64,000 nucleotides of DNA from Silurus meridionalis (Eukaryota; Chordata; Actinopteri; Siluriformes; Siluridae), in assembly GCF_014805685.1 (NCBI RefSeq), contig NC_060886.1, positions 15,502,608-15,566,607 on the forward strand. Direction: 5' to 3'. Positions within the stretch are counted from its first letter, which is position 1. The number at the start of each line of letters is the position of its first letter. A program made the translations under genes and the position numbers. Below the pieces are notes generated by a model. The model saw only the letters and a list, made by a program, of their open reading frames with translations. It made no database searches and was not told the origin of the DNA. Below are positions 1-14,119 of this stretch, piece after piece.

Positions 1-2580
1 TATCTGATTAATTTTGGGCATGTGTGATGTTCGTAGATAATGACATTTTGGAGGGTTTTGGTAAAAATGAAGCCATACATTATTGATGAGTCTTTGCAAC
101 ACAGTTTTTTTAGGGTTGTTTTGGTACTTTTGATTTTTAGTGCATGTAGCTGTTACTTTGTCTAACTCTATTCCTTAAGAAATAAAATTCACCTTCAGAC
201 TCTATTGAAATTAGTTTGGTTCATTTGTAATGAATTTTTACTATGAGAGATACATTTTTTTGTTCTTAGCTTATACACCTTGTACATTGATAATATTTCT
301 GCTAAAAAATCACAAAGCAGAGGCATATTTTAGTAAAATGCATGCCTTCTCATACCCATGTCTTTGTTTCTTCTTCCATGGTTGTGTAAGAAGCTTTTCA
401 ACTACTGAGAGAAATTGCATCGACCTGCTCTATCTATTGCTTCCATATGTAAGCAGTTATCTTTCTTGCAAATGGAAATGAGTCCCAAAATTGCAACAAA
501 TGGGTCCATGCCACTGAATGCAGATGTTCCCCCTTTTCGCACAGAGTACACATGCCTGATCAAATTAACTTTAAACCCTCTGTCGACAGAACAGACATCG
601 CTTTTAAAGCTTCCACTTGCCCCAATTTGTTTGGACTTGAGCCTAGGTGCATCTCATGGTGTAGTAAATAAGTTTTGATCGTATTAAACACCTGGTGAGC
701 AGTCTTCCCACAAGGCCTAAGTTGAGGTTCCTTCCATTGAGCAGCCCACCTAGTTCACCCCAATGCTGACTGTGGCTGGGTGAAAGCACAGGGTTTGAAG
801 AAAACCACCTGTTGGTAAAAGAGGAGAGGGATGAAAGCAGTCAGCTGGGTGGAAAGAGGCCATGGGGATCCCAACAGGTGCTTCCTCCATTTAGAAGTGG
901 GAATGCAGAGCTGTTATATATGGAAATGGGCACAATAATTCTCTCATGTTGGCTGTTTTCAGTGCAAAGTATAATGAGGATGCAGTATAAAGCAGCCCTG
1001 AAGATAATTTGCTAAATTGGTTAAATGTTGCTCAAAGCCCTGTGTGTTTTAATGGCCTCAATTCAAACCAAGTCACTTGTTAAAATAGAGACAAAATGCT
1101 CCTTAGATTGTAGATTTTACCTCACAGGGATTCTTTAATAAAGTAGCTTGATTTATTTTACACTACTCTGAAGCAGTAAATCAAATCAGGCCACTATATA
1201 GCAAGTGGATTGTGGACCTAAGTGTAATCCTTGTTATGTTATTATTTTAAATCTTGCCTGCATCCAAATGAAATGTCAGATTACTTAAGTTAACTCTTTT
1301 TCTACTAAAGCTATCATTCATCCTCATGACCTGCTACACAGGAAGTATCTGCTCTTTTTCTAGTTCACCAGAGAAGCAACACAGAGCTCCAGCCTAATAT
1401 GCCCTCAATCTAGATCTCACAGCATGTAAGCCGATCATTTATAAATCTGTCAGCCTAATGCACCCACACACACAAAGGTTATATGCATGTAGAAACCATG
1501 CAGAATTGGAACATACAGGTGCTAACTTATTTCACTTTGGGTTTTCCTGCCTGTGGTAATAAAGAGCAGACGAGGACTGCAGCTTTAATCAGGCTTGGAG
1601 TGGCCAGCATGGAGATTTGCAGCGTGCTGAAAGGCATGCCTTCCACATGGGGTTGATTAGGGGGTTGGAGTAAAATCACTTAGGAAAAATTGTTTTGCCA
1701 TTCTCCTTCCTCAAGTGAAATAACTTACAAACCTAGTGAAATATGGTTGACTATAAGGTTATCAGTGTTGTATTAGAAAGCCTCCATCCAAAACTGAGAC
1801 CAGAACTATAGCCTCTTTTTAAAACTCTTATTTGATGTCACTGTAAATGTTTGGGTATAACCTGTAAAAAATGTGTGTCCTTAAGACTGTTTTTATTTAA
1901 AGTGAATGTTTCTTTAATGTTTTCAAAGAACTGCGTTTCACTGATTAATAAGAAAACGATAAAAATCAGTTGAATCATCTATATATTTTCATGCACGATA
2001 AGACTGACCTGGGTTATTCCAGTTATTTTTAAAAATAACTTTAATTTAGATATAAATATTGCTGTATGTCTGTAATGTTAAAGTATTAACAGTTCTCCCC
2101 TCTCTAAATATTGCAGTCTTAATGACTGGTGAATTGTTGGAACTCACTTAAGCCGATATTAAACATCAGCATAAATTCACATTTGATGGATAGAGGAATC
2201 ACATTCAATATGAGATGTAATACATCATGTTGCTGTTCAACAAATCAGTGCTGTTTGTGGTGGTTGATCATCTTTTGTAAACATATGGAGTCCATGTGGC
2301 AAATGAAAACTCATAAACACAGTGGCTTAATTCTATTTGACTTCTTTATACTTTGCATCTTTATAGCCTGTCTGAATATATGGCTCTGCCAAATGTGTTA
2401 CTAACGTGTCAACATTGCTGCACTCTTGTTTATTCATTTGTGACAGCCATGAAAGATATACATGCGCTGCTGAAGCAAACTGGAAATATAAACAGTAATT
2501 TATAAATTCAACAAGGTATAAAAAGAGTACAGAACGGGGGAAAAAAAAAGAAAACACTGTCATTCTTCATATTCACTTGT
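1..2580. other. Gene desert, no gene
   Basis: AT-rich unique sequence; every ORF is short and without recognisable protein features. Mildly CNE-like stretches occur at about 1320-1480 and 1555-1670, which have balanced composition and TTTAATCAGG-type homeodomain cores. Confidence 0.7.
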
Positions 2581-2589
2581 AAAATTATG

Positions 2590-3200
2590 TGTTTCCTCGA
2601 TTCTCCCCACCTCTGCAAGGTCACTGCTTTTCTCCCCAACTCCCACAGCTGCATACCAATAGTCTCTGGGCATTCCTGTTTACTTCCAAAGGCATAACAC
2701 AACCCACACCTTGCCATGCCTTTGCATGTTTTTGCATTCAACAGAGGAGCTTTTAAAACACTGTTGAACTTGTAATTGGGTGTTTGCAATTTTGCAAAAC
2801 TTGCTGCACACCTTGGCAGTGAACTTTTTAAGGCGAACGAGGAGGGGAAAAGTGCATAATTCCATGGTAATAAAGCGCACGAAGAGATATTAAATTTAAT
2901 CTAGTCGGCCGTAGCAAAGAGTGAACTTTGGAAGGTCATCGGCAAGTAAATGGAAGGCATCATTTCGCATAAAACTCCCCACCTGATTTGTGACAACACC
3001 CCTTAGCATGTCTCACTGCTGACAAGTGGGCATCAGCTCCTATTACTGCTGCCCACGTCATGGGTGTCAAGCAGCTTTTCAAACCAGCAGGCTTGCCGGG
3101 CCAAATGAAAGCCGGTGACAGACAAGTTTACTGTCATAGGACAGAATGGTGCTCTGTGGGACCCAGACCCATTAGAACTGAGAAAACGGTGCAAAAGGAA
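2590..3200. promoter_or_regulatory. CNE-like island
   Basis: Non-repetitive, less AT-rich sequence, best at 2800-3160, with homeodomain-type cores (TTAAATTTAATC near 2891) and no ORF of coding character. Enhancer nature is inferred from appearance only. Confidence 0.35.
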
Positions 3201-5680
3201 GAGTGGTGGGAGAAAAAGACACTTTATAATTGTATCATTTGTGTAGTCTCAAGAAACCCAGGGACAATTAAGCTTCCTATTTTCTCTGCCCCTACAGGCC
3301 TTGGTTTTGAGCAGTTTAAGCCATTTCAGAGACATCCTGCACCTGTAAAATTGCTGTAGTCATCTGAATTGCAGAGGGGTGGTGCAGGAGTGAAAATACC
3401 CCTGCCTTTAACCCCTGACCCTTGCACAGTTTCAGACTGTTTAAAATGGTTGCAATGAAAGATATGGCTCTATTTATGATAACAAAATGTCATAAGGGTA
3501 AGGGAAATGGTTGTCATGCGGATATCTCTGCAGCTTTGACTGAAAGTAGTGTAGGCAGTGGGCACAAAAACAAAACAGTTTATATGTCTTCTGTGCAGAC
3601 CATTCACAGATTACATGAGACACAGTTCATACTCCATTGATTTTCTAGTTGTCGGTCTCTAAACATCTATGCTATTCCCATATGAACAGCATGGGTTATA
3701 TATAATCTGAGCATGCCCGTGCACTACCAGTAGGTGCAGCTGTAGTTCAACACAGGAGCAGGGTGAAGACTGGGCCCAGGCACCACATATGAGCTCGGAA
3801 AATCCCTGCAGAGAGAGACTACACAGCATTTAGTCTGATTATAAATTGCTTCCCTCATAAGCCTGAACAAAGACTCATTTGAACATGATGAAAACCACTC
3901 ACATGTGGCACACACAATGCCAACGGTGCTTGATTAGCCAATCATAGATAAATAGGTTGCAATAAATAATGGCACAGCTTTATTTATGAGGAGTATGTGG
4001 ATGTGGGATCTGTTTGGATGTTTTTGAACTTGTTTTGTGTCTGTATCCAAGGTGAAGTTAACGTGTCTGAGTAATGTTTGTTGTGTCTTTTGAGAATCTG
4101 TTAGAGATCAAAGGATAAAATGAGATTGGAATCTAGGTAACATTGTTTTAGGGTTTGCAGCGGTATAGTCCTAGCTGACTACACCAGTCCATTTATAATT
4201 TATTAACACTATATTTGTCTATAGTAGTTTATTTTTTAGAATTTGAATTTAAATGGTGGTTTGCAAAGTCTGCACACCATTAAACGAAAAAAAGTACTTG
4301 TAACATCCCTGTAATACACTGCATTAGGGAAAATCTTATTTGAAAAGCCACTGTGGCATATGTGTGTGTGTCAGGTGTAATGTGTGCGACTTGCACTCTC
4401 ACTTAGTGGAACAGCGAGAGGAAGTTCTGCAGAGGCCCACCAGGCATCTGCAGCTGCATTTCCTGTAAGCTGTGTCTGCTGTGGCCCATTTCTGTGCTTC
4501 TGCGAATACAGCCAGCCGCCTGGAGCTAACAGGAGTGGGCCTAACTTCACACATGATTAATACTCCCATCACTTTCTAAACGCCTGCCTGCCTGCCCAGA
4601 CCAGGCCAGTGTTTGCCTTTCAGAAATTTCGCTCCATTTATGAGGGTGAAGCTTTCTCACTAGCACAGAAAAGAAACATTCTTTAATTTGATAATTAGAC
4701 AGCGGCTTTTTTGGTGGGGAAAAGAAAATGATTGGGCTCATTAGCTTTCATTAAGTTGGCTTAACATAGCCAAGTTCTTGATCTTCTTAATTATATTACT
4801 TTCATTATATTGTCAGTTTTCTAAGCACTTTCAGTTCCAACATTATTATGTAAAACAAAATCAGCTTTGCTTGAGATTTTCAGATGGATAGCTAACTTTT
4901 ACATTTCCAAAGGCAATCATTAATTTTCCTTAAGCTTTTAAATGACAGCAATTTCTTGAGTCTATACTTTGATCTTTTTTTTTTTCTTCCAAAATTTACA
5001 TTTTAATAGGAGCATAATTCTGGATATAATCATTTTGATTTCAGAGCACTAATGACTTTTGGCAATTTGTTAATACCTATTTCATAAAGGGGTCAAATTT
5101 AAAGACTATAAAGACATGACAAAAAACATGAAATGTTTTAAACCTTCCTAAGCTTTACAGTGATCTTTATTAGGCATAGTGTGGGTTACGCACACTAAAT
5201 AAGAATAAGCAAAGTCCTGCCTTGTCATAACTCTGGTAATTCAGTTATATGGATGAAAATTACTTTTACATGAAACATTATTGCTTGTAAATTAAAGCTA
5301 TTCTTTTTTTGTACTTAGAGCACTGCTATAATTTGTTCTCTTGTAATGTTTTTGTTACATCATTTCACTATTAGGCCATATAACTACAGGCTTTCTAACT
5401 GTTTACCTACTCATTAGCTGGCTTTATCAGACAAAGTTAATCTTTGTTTTCCAAGTTTTATTTTCCAATTCCTTATTATTTCAACTATCAAATTACTTTA
5501 CATTTTAATCATGTACAAATTTGACCAAAACCTTCAATAAATTATTCCCAAAAAGGATAGAATTTATTGTTTATGTCTTTACACATCCTACAAAGAAAAA
5601 GCACAAAGAGATCATGTTTTCTGTACCCATGTGCACAAGTTACTTCTGAAAAAGGAATAAGAGGAATAGTGGAAAATGAT
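3201..5680. other. Gene desert, no gene
   Basis: No coding signal. The stretch 4380-4760 looks CNE-like (balanced composition, CCTG repeats near 4584, ATGATTAATACTCCC near 4552). The remainder is ordinary AT-rich sequence. Confidence 0.65.
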
Positions 5681-5689
5681 ATGCATGGT

Positions 5690-6110
5690 TGAGCAGCGCT
5701 ACAGATACTGTATCTGTCCACTAATGAGCACATTGTTGGGTTTTTTTAACCCAGAGATGATCTATTGTGTTTCGCTGTAGCAATTGGAGGAGCTGCTGTT
5801 AGCAACCCGTAGCTAGTTTATCTTGCTCTGGTGTGATTCTGAGCCCCTGAGGAGAGTCTTAGCCTTTCATAGTGAGAAGAGTCAACACGACTTTGTGCAC
5901 AGGGCCACCTGCTGATGAAGGCCTGGCCTTTGTGTGGCTGTCTGTATAGGGTGAACGGATTCAATTTTCTTTATCCCTGAGGAGCATCCCTTCAGGGGGG
6001 ACAAGCTGTCCCCTGTCTGACCATCAGATGTGGGAGCAGGGCAGAGGTAAAGGGCAGGGGCAATGACACTCTGTAGCTGTGGAGTTCAGCTTAGAACCTG
6101 GGGCCGTATT
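5690..6110. promoter_or_regulatory. CNE-like island
   Basis: Unique sequence with GC content above the local background, starting with the small inverted repeat GGGTTTTTTTAACCC (5738-5752). No exon structure. Regulatory role is inferred. Confidence 0.3.
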
Positions 6111-6119
6111 ATAGAAAAC

Positions 6120-8650
6120 TCCGGACTAATCTCCTAAAATAGAATTTGGAACACACTTTTTTTTCTTTACAAATTATTTTAATTGAAGGAAATTCAAGCT
6201 GATGAATTAGACCTTATTTTCTATATCTTCATTTGTCATGCCTCTTAGATTGGTAAGGAATACCACTCAACTGCTGTGCTGTTATATGAAAATAATCTGC
6301 CCTGGGGTGGTGTGATATGCTGAGTGGGGGGGGCACTGTCCCAGGAGTGGATTTTTATTTATAACAATAAATGTTTTGTTCCACCTATGCCACATTGAAA
6401 TGCATTAAAGAGTAACACATTGTGCTTTTTAACTGCTTGTAGTTAGATATGATGTTATGTAACCATGGAAACATAGTTACTTCCTGATACCAAGGTATAG
6501 CAGCTATAAGTCATTCTCTCAGCAGCTTTTCTTTTTTTTCTCTGTCTTGATGTTGATGAGACAAAAAAATACAGCTTGTCTTTTGCTAAGACAAGAAATC
6601 TTCTCTTCTATAAACATTAAATATTACCTATCATAGTAGACAATTATGCCACACCTCCACAATTTTTATAAATTTAGTATCTGGTTTTACCACCTGCAAA
6701 AACAATACAGTAAAAGTAATGGCCTCACAGCAAGTTTTTGTAATAGAAACTAATGTTATGTACACTGCCCATAGCTGTAAAACCTCACTTACCTTATATA
6801 CTCAGTGGAATGATGACAGGTAGAATGTAAACCATAAAAAATAGAAGACACAACTGTGATAATCCTAGTGGAGGATTCTGACAAATTAGGACACTTGGGC
6901 AATACTTAATTCTTATCTGGATTTAGTCAATGTTATTCTGTAAAAGCTGTTGCCAAAATGTCACTTTAGTAAGCTACAATAAGCTTTTCTAAACATTTTG
7001 GCTTTTAAATATGGATTATATACTGTTTATTATGATGATCAAAACCTTTTATATTGTTTGAGTGTGTTAGAGAGCTTATCCTCACTCTACTGTGATGACT
7101 ATAACCTGTAAATACATTTATAAACCTAAATAGATGGGATTTATATTTGGAGACCAGGTGATAAAATATAATTAATTTAATTCAGAAAACAATAATGCAA
7201 AACTGCATGTTCAGTATTTCCCACTCTTGCATGTTGTATTATGACACGTACTTTAAATCAATTTATTTGCTTTTTAAATTTTTTATTACATTTAAAAAAT
7301 TGAAGACATTCATTATAATGTTTTTGATTAATTTGTTTTGTCGATATTTACTTTTCTGCTGTGCACTGGTACAGTAGCTAAATAGGGAGCTTTTTTAAAT
7401 GTGAATAAGCGAGAAAAGAACTGTCATCTGTCCGTCATTGATTTCACTCTGTCAACTAGAAGATCCTCATGAAACATTCCCTGGCAGATAACTGACAGCA
7501 GACTGTGACCTTCACCTGACTGTGCTGTGCCATCAAATAAAAACACATTTTAGGGGCTCTGCAGTGCCCTCTGTGTAATGTCAATAGTCTTGATCTGTGA
7601 CTGTACTGACACCTGTCTTGCCACATCCATTTGCGTCTGGGTTGCCACACTCCTCTCATGTACTTTCAACTTTATTAGACGTGTGAAGTCTGGGATCACC
7701 TGCTTCTCCATCAAAAATGTGATGGATTGATGGAGCTGTCGGCAGTGTTGTATAACACTTCATACACCTTGTTGTCTGGTTAATATAAACTGCTACAGCA
7801 ACTCAGTAGCCGCTGTGAGACTTGCAGAAAGTGTTATTACATGGCTTTCTTAGGTATATTTTATACACACTTGATATACAAAAAATAAAAAATAAAATAA
7901 ATTCAAAAAAGCCTTTATAATAGTTATAACAGTAGAAAATTATTGTAGCTTTAGCTCACACAAAGGAGTACAACGATACTCTGCTGTTTCCCATCGATGT
8001 AAAACTGAGTGGAAGACAAATAAAGCAGCTGGCTGAGTGGCTCTTTTTCATAAACCTAATCCTATATTTCCGTGACTGTAAGCTTTGTGTTGGCTGCCAT
8101 GTCGGCAAGTCTAGTGCAAGTGTGATCAATTTAGTGGTGTATTATATTAAGGAAAAGTAGCCGGCAAATTTTTTAAGCATTTTAACCATTTTAACCATAC
8201 ACATTCACAGGCTGTACTGGCAAGCATTTGAAAAATACAGCCATGGAAACAATTTAGTGTCTGTCCGTATGTTTTAGAAAAGCCTCTCACACAGAAAGCC
8301 CTTAACTGTCATAACATTTTTATATTTTACAATAAAACAAATTCTGTAATGATAATTTACAGTGGTAAGCTTTTTCTTTGCTGTTGTGGAAGCAAGGGTA
8401 AAAAAAAACCTCTGAGGTGTCTTTTAGAGCTTGAGGATATTAAAGTAGAATGCAGAGAAATGAATTAGTTTTTTTTTGTTGCACAAGTCCTGACTCATGG
8501 CAACAAATGCGGTGGCTTGAACATGTAATTTATTTGTTTATTTTTTCATATTGCTTATTTCTTGGCTCACTCTAAAGGGTGTCCCTGAACTGCACCATTG
8601 TTTTGTTGCCCTTGATCTATTCTCACCCTTTATTTATTCATCTTCATTGT
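6120..8650. other. Gene desert, no gene
   Basis: AT-rich unique sequence, with A- and T-runs and no recognised gene, RNA gene or transposon. A fragment at 7440-7660 is less AT-rich, but its 67-residue ORF resembles no known family. Confidence 0.65.
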
Positions 8651-8659
8651 TAGACATGG

Positions 8660-9450
8660 CTTTCAGCTCCAGCGCCTGCTGTTATCCAAATGCTGAGGGC
8701 AATCTCACTGACCAGCCAGGTCACTGGCAGAACGTGCAGGCTAAATGAGAATTTTAGCGAACCAACACAATCAGGCCGCAATTAGATTCCTCTTTCATGA
8801 TCTTAAAAGGAAATGCAAAGGAGATTAGATAACGCTTGGGCCATAAGGCTCATTTATCCTGCTTGGCGCTAAGTGTCTAGAGATGGCTAAATGCTTTAAT
8901 TCCCTACTTGTGGAGAGCTCCTCAGGCCAACTTCAGCTATTGCTGAAGTACACTAACAGTATTAGCGCATAACAAGGTATAAATAAGGCGGTGAGCTTAT
9001 CTCCTGAAAGTTTGCCTCTGTGAGTGAAGTCCTGAACACCAATGCTCTCTCTGTGTGTTCAGATCTGTTTTAAGTGCCACTCTGTTGTTAAGTAGGCATG
9101 GCAGTTTTTGAACCCACAGAGAAAGTGTAGTTGCTGTGCCAGCGTTTTTGATTTGGAGATCGGCTCTGGCACGTTGCAGGCTACCCAGTCAACTTATCTA
9201 ACTACCTCTAATGGACATGTTGGAATTAGAACAGGCAGAAAATGTCTTAAGTGGGAACCTTTGCGAGACAGCTGCTTGCTAGTTCACAAGAATACCAATA
9301 AATGGCAGCTACATAACTTCCCTTAATCAGATTGGAGCAATCAGCTTGAAAAATTTTCCCATATGGCGTGGTGAGAGAGAGAGAACTGAGGGTTACTGCA
9401 AGGACACAGGCCACTCCAAGGTTACCGTGTCTGGCTACAATTAACAACTT
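8660..9450. promoter_or_regulatory. CNE-like island pair
   Basis: Two neighbouring unique stretches (8660-9015 and 9130-9450) dense in possible transcription-factor cores: GCAATTAGATTCC near 8778, GGAAATGCAAAGG near 8810, AGATTAGATAACG near 8823 and CCTTAATCAGATTGG near 9321. Codon-like structure is absent. One of the most convincing enhancer candidates here, judged on texture only. Confidence 0.4.
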
Positions 9451-10197
9451 GCAGGAGAAACTGGTAGGATGCTTCAGGGAACTTTTGCATCCCAGTCAGT
9501 GGTAATTACTATGTGCAAAGATTACATGCTGTAAAAACAAACACGTAAATCTGTTTTGGTTGTTTACTTCTGCAGTTTCCCTGTTGGCATGATGTCATAA
9601 ATCATAGTGACATTAAAAAGTAATCAAAAATAATATTCACTGAATATATTTCTTTTTACTTTTTCTGTTTTTTTGCTTTATTTTTGATAATCAAGTCACT
9701 ACTTATTGTAGAGCAATTGTCTACCTTGTTAAAAGCAGCTTTGGACAGACAAAATCAGTTTAACTCCAATGAGCTTTATCTTATCTAAGAAAAACGTATC
9801 TCTCAATTTGTCCATCACTCATCAGCATTTACTGCCTTATGTACTGTGAGAGTTTCCATCTCCTCATGCAGTAATTCGTTTACTAAAAGTGTTTTGCTAT
9901 TTTGCTTTTTTATTATAATATTAATAAATATTATTAGTGACTAATTGTATCGTTTTATTTCATTTTGTTTGTTTGTTTAGACTGTAAAAGAGTGTTTTGA
10001 ATAGTTTTCTCCTAACCATTTGTTAAATGTCAGTCTAAAAATATAAAAGACTAACAAACTTTTTTTATGCATACATAAACCTTATTAAATTATATCATTT
10101 TAATTTTAACATACCTGAATATGAAAGTATGGGACAAATCAATATTGCCTGCCAGTGGATGTTAAACAAAACCAAAAGAAAGTAGAACTATTTATGC

Positions 10198-10211
10198 TAA
10201 TTAGCTAATTA
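10198..10211. promoter_or_regulatory. Palindromic paired homeodomain motif TAATTAGCTAATTA
   Basis: A perfect 14-bp palindrome carrying two overlapping-strand TAATTA cores, preceded by TTTATGC and followed by AATGGCAG in unique sequence (about 10145-10290). A plausible site for Q50 homeodomain proteins; function is inferred. Confidence 0.4.
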
Positions 10212-10502
10212 AATGGCAGACACTCAAAAAAGCTCTCTAATGCTGACAGCCTGTGTTCCTGTGGAAGGGAACTTTTGCAAGAATGTCTGTTGCAGCCAAA
10301 AAAAAAAAAAAAGTATGAAAGAAAACGAGAGAAAATTGTTCTTTGAATATGTCCCAAGACAAACAGTCACCTCCTGGGTCATTTTACCCCTGAGTCTACT
10401 GCCAGATTTCAATAGACCAGTTCTTCAAACCATGTGTATTTGTCTGTGAAATCTCCTTTAACTCAGCTGTGTCAAAGAAGAAATTAGATTTTGCTTAACA
10501 CA

Positions 10503-10532
10503 TTGTTTGTTTGTTTGTTTGTTTGTTTGTTG
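10503..10532. repeat. TTTG tetranucleotide repeat
   Basis: About seven TTTG units in intergenic sequence. Confidence 0.95.
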
Positions 10533-13379
10533 TTTTATGTTTACAGATTCATTACAGCACAAAGATCATTGTTAAACAGCACAAGCATCACAACAAACAT
10601 CCTGTCTACCAGTTTAGGAAGTGTGTTTAGAGATTGTACACTATAGACCTTCACTTGAATGCTAAAGCACACAGTGGAAATGAGCCATTGTGTGTGTGTT
10701 TAAATCCATTGTGTGGAGCTACAGAGCTGTTGTTTCTTTTTTGTCAAACATACCAAATTCTGTGAAATCTGAAGATGATATAATTGAATTGCAATGTTAG
10801 TTATAATGATAATAACCATAATGGCTGTTTTAGATCACAAACCATTATGCAGGCAAACAGCTCACATCAGCTTTAATCCATGTTTTATTCTTCAAGCTCA
10901 TAGTGAAAAATCCAGATGTGGCCATTGCTATCACCCCTGGATGGTTCCTGCCTCAAAATTTATATCCAACACATGCTCACAGCTGCATTGCTTCAGAACT
11001 TTCACTCCTTAGGCAGAAGCAGGCCAGTTTCAGAATTGATGAACTCTGCAGGAACCTTTGTGTGACTGAAACGTGAATAAAAGCTCCGCTGCACGGATTA
11101 GAGCAATTCAGTCTATTTTACTATTGTGCATTACAGACATGCTGTGGATTCAGAACTCCCCGACTCCATCATTAATACATGAGACTATTTCCCAGCACGT
11201 TTCATGAAAGGGAAAGCAGCTCAAGGTCTACTGAAGTGCAGAGCAGACCACAACGGAGAAATTTCTCCAGTGGATGTCATGAGGAAGAGGCCATTTAAAT
11301 AGCAATACACGTAACAGTCCTAAATCAATACAACTCATCAATATAAGTCGGATTTGTTTTAATTTATGTGAAATGCTTACAGATGGACCTCAGGGAGTAC
11401 CAGTAGCTTGGCTATCTGAACTCTACCGTTGACACATACTCCAATGTTATTTTTATTCTTATTCTCATTGTACACACAAAGCTCATATAAATAAAAACAA
11501 GAAATCAATGTAACCTACAATTTTGCATCACTGATTTAAGTGGCAGAGGCAGGCCAAATCCAATAGTGCCACCAGAGCTGACAAGCTTGACATGTGTCTT
11601 ACCATGTTGGCCGTCAATTATGCATGGCCCAGTGTTTCCATGGCTCTTAATTGAATCACAGCATCTCAGAGTTGTTATTTTTAATTTGTTGCATTCGATT
11701 TGTGACACAAGCACCAGGGTGTCATGAATTATGCAGACAGCGACTTTAATTGTGGATGGTATTAAAACAAAACTAATTGCAAATGATCAAAATTTATCTG
11801 CAGATGGTTTGCCCTTGCACAAGTATACTTCCTGGGACATTTAAAACATTTGTTCTTGATAGTGTACTTTAACTACATATATTATCCTGCTTCAAAATTA
11901 TTTACAGATGGTCTGATATTAGTAAAGTTTTAGCTTTTACACTGATTTGATCTGTGTTTAAATTGTATTTCTTTTTCTTTTTCTTGGGGGGGTGACAAAT
12001 GATGAACATGATGAACAAATGCTGCAATTTTATTTTGAGGCTGCATGATTATTAGGGTTTATTGATCTTTTTTAATGGATTTTGATCAGTACCATTTTCA
12101 GATTGTTTGACTGTGTTATCAACAAAATGGGTTTTGGTGGAGAAATTCGTTCTCATTATTAAATTACATTACCAGTGAAGAAATACCCCTCTGATGAAAT
12201 ACATCAAATATATATTAAAGATAAAAGATATATTAAAGACTCTTTATTGGAGAAAATTGATTTTGAGTGTAATACTGACTCTAATACAGACAATATTGTA
12301 TAGATTAAGATATAAACCATTGTGGAATGCCAGAAGATACCACAGTTTTGGGGGTTTCATTTGGCAGTGTTAAATTTTCAGTGCTTACGTATAAGGATGA
12401 AAATAAAAAAGTAAAGTTAAATAATTAAAATATTAAAACCTATTCATAAAGATTAGGTAAAAACATGTGAATTGTTGATAATTATAAATTTATATGGTAA
12501 TATTTATATCTGACATATCTTTTAGAGTCTAAATAGCTCAGTTAAGCCTGTGGGTAAAACGTAGTACCTGACAAGATATGGTATAAATGCTCATGTCTTT
12601 TAAACCTGCATTGCTTTGGAGATGTCTGGAACTCATTTTCTCTGCTGCAAGAGAAGAAAAGGCTTGCTTTCATGAATGTTAAATGAATTCAATAGGACAT
12701 CTTAACTTTCTTTTCTTTCTTGATTTTTTTTTTTGTTAAACCAAAACAGTTAAAACAGCCCCACAGGCACTTACAGTCTGAAATTGTTCACTCTAATCCA
12801 AAAACAAAAAAACATTGAAATCCACCTATTTTATAGGCAATGTAGACAGGTGAGGGGCAGCTGTTATAGTGTTCTCTGAACTTGTATTTCTGATACTGTA
12901 CTGAACTGTGCAATTCTTGTCTCCTGTAAATATTTTAATATACTGTACAGGAATGTTTTAGTAGCCATCTTGTTAATACTGTTTTCTTTTTTCATAATGA
13001 TCTTATCAGTGTTGTTTGAATATTAACAAGATCATGTAAAAATTGTTTAGAAATAAACTGCTGTAGACTATAGATACTCTTTAATAAATTGGTCTGAGTT
13101 GGCACTCCTCCCTGTTTCAGATTTGACATAAAACAACTGAACTGGCAGTACTGATAGCATCCATTACTGTGGCATGGATTAATCCACAACCGAAATGACA
13201 CACCAGCTATATGATAGAAATGTTATGGAGCATTTACAACCTATTCTGCCTTGTTTTAGCATTATCATCCATGTATATGCTGAGAAGATGAGGCAGGGAT
13301 AATAGATCTCACACTGCTTCTAAAGTCTACCTGTCAGGTAATGTTGTTTTGCCCAGCACTAAAAAGCTTTCCCAATTCA

Positions 13380-14110
13380 GTATGCATGTTAAGCTTAGCG
13401 TGATGTGCCCTGCCAATTTAAGGAGTCCATCTTAGCATAAAAGTCTCCTCCAATAAGGCCTCTCAGCCTGGCACTGTCCATATGATAAAGTAGCTTGCTA
13501 AATTTCAAGAGCATTCTCTGGAATGGTTGCAGATTCTTGTCTACTGAAATGACAATTAGAGTCACTTTCCACACAAGTTAGGTCAGATGTCCTCTGTCAG
13601 CCCCCGGGAGAAGGATATGTCCTCAGACAGAGACTAATCTGGCTCCCGTTCCGATTGCATTGCCCCCTCATGATCTACTCATTGACCACTCCAAATGTGA
13701 GACGGGAGATAGACATTTCTGTGCTGTTAGGGGTGGGAGGGGGTCTTTGGGCTATACATTGCTTTCCATTTTCTGGAATGGACCTGTCACTAAGCCAGGC
13801 ATCTCTTTCTTTCTCTCACTCTCTTTTTCTCTCTTTCACTCTCTCACTTTCTCATTGTCCACTCAAATATTCTCTCTATTCACTTTCAGTATCTGTTCCC
13901 TGGTAAAAGTTTAATAATAATCACTAGTTCTGTAAGCATAAGCATCCAGATGGGATCGCTGAAAATTGCTTTGCTTAGCATGTCTTATTAAGCGTGGTTG
14001 GTGTATATCTCTCCACAACAGGCTGGGGGCTTGCCTGTCTCAATGATGAATCTATAGTACCCAATTAAGCAGCAATGGATTGTCTTGAATACAGCAAATG
14101 TCAAATGAAC
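13380..14110. promoter_or_regulatory. CNE-like island interrupted by a CT-rich run
   Basis: Unique balanced sequence at 13390-13790 and 13940-14110 (CCCAATTAAGCAGC near 14060) flanks a CT-rich low-complexity run at about 13800-13880. No exon was recognised; two overlapping ORFs here owe their length to the CT run. Confidence 0.35.
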
Positions 14111-14119
14111 TTTGATTAC

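Larger units (their letters stand above)
9460..13370. other. Gene desert, no gene
   Basis: Mostly AT-rich unique sequence. It contains a homeodomain palindrome (10198-10211), a TTTG repeat (10503-10532) and CNE-like stretches at about 11000-11330 and 11500-11760, the latter with CTTAATTGAATCAC near 11646. No coding signal. Confidence 0.65.

Noticed and set aside
7550..7585. CTCF-like AGAGGGCAC on the minus strand
   Set aside because: Only the second half of the motif matches; the CCASY part does not.
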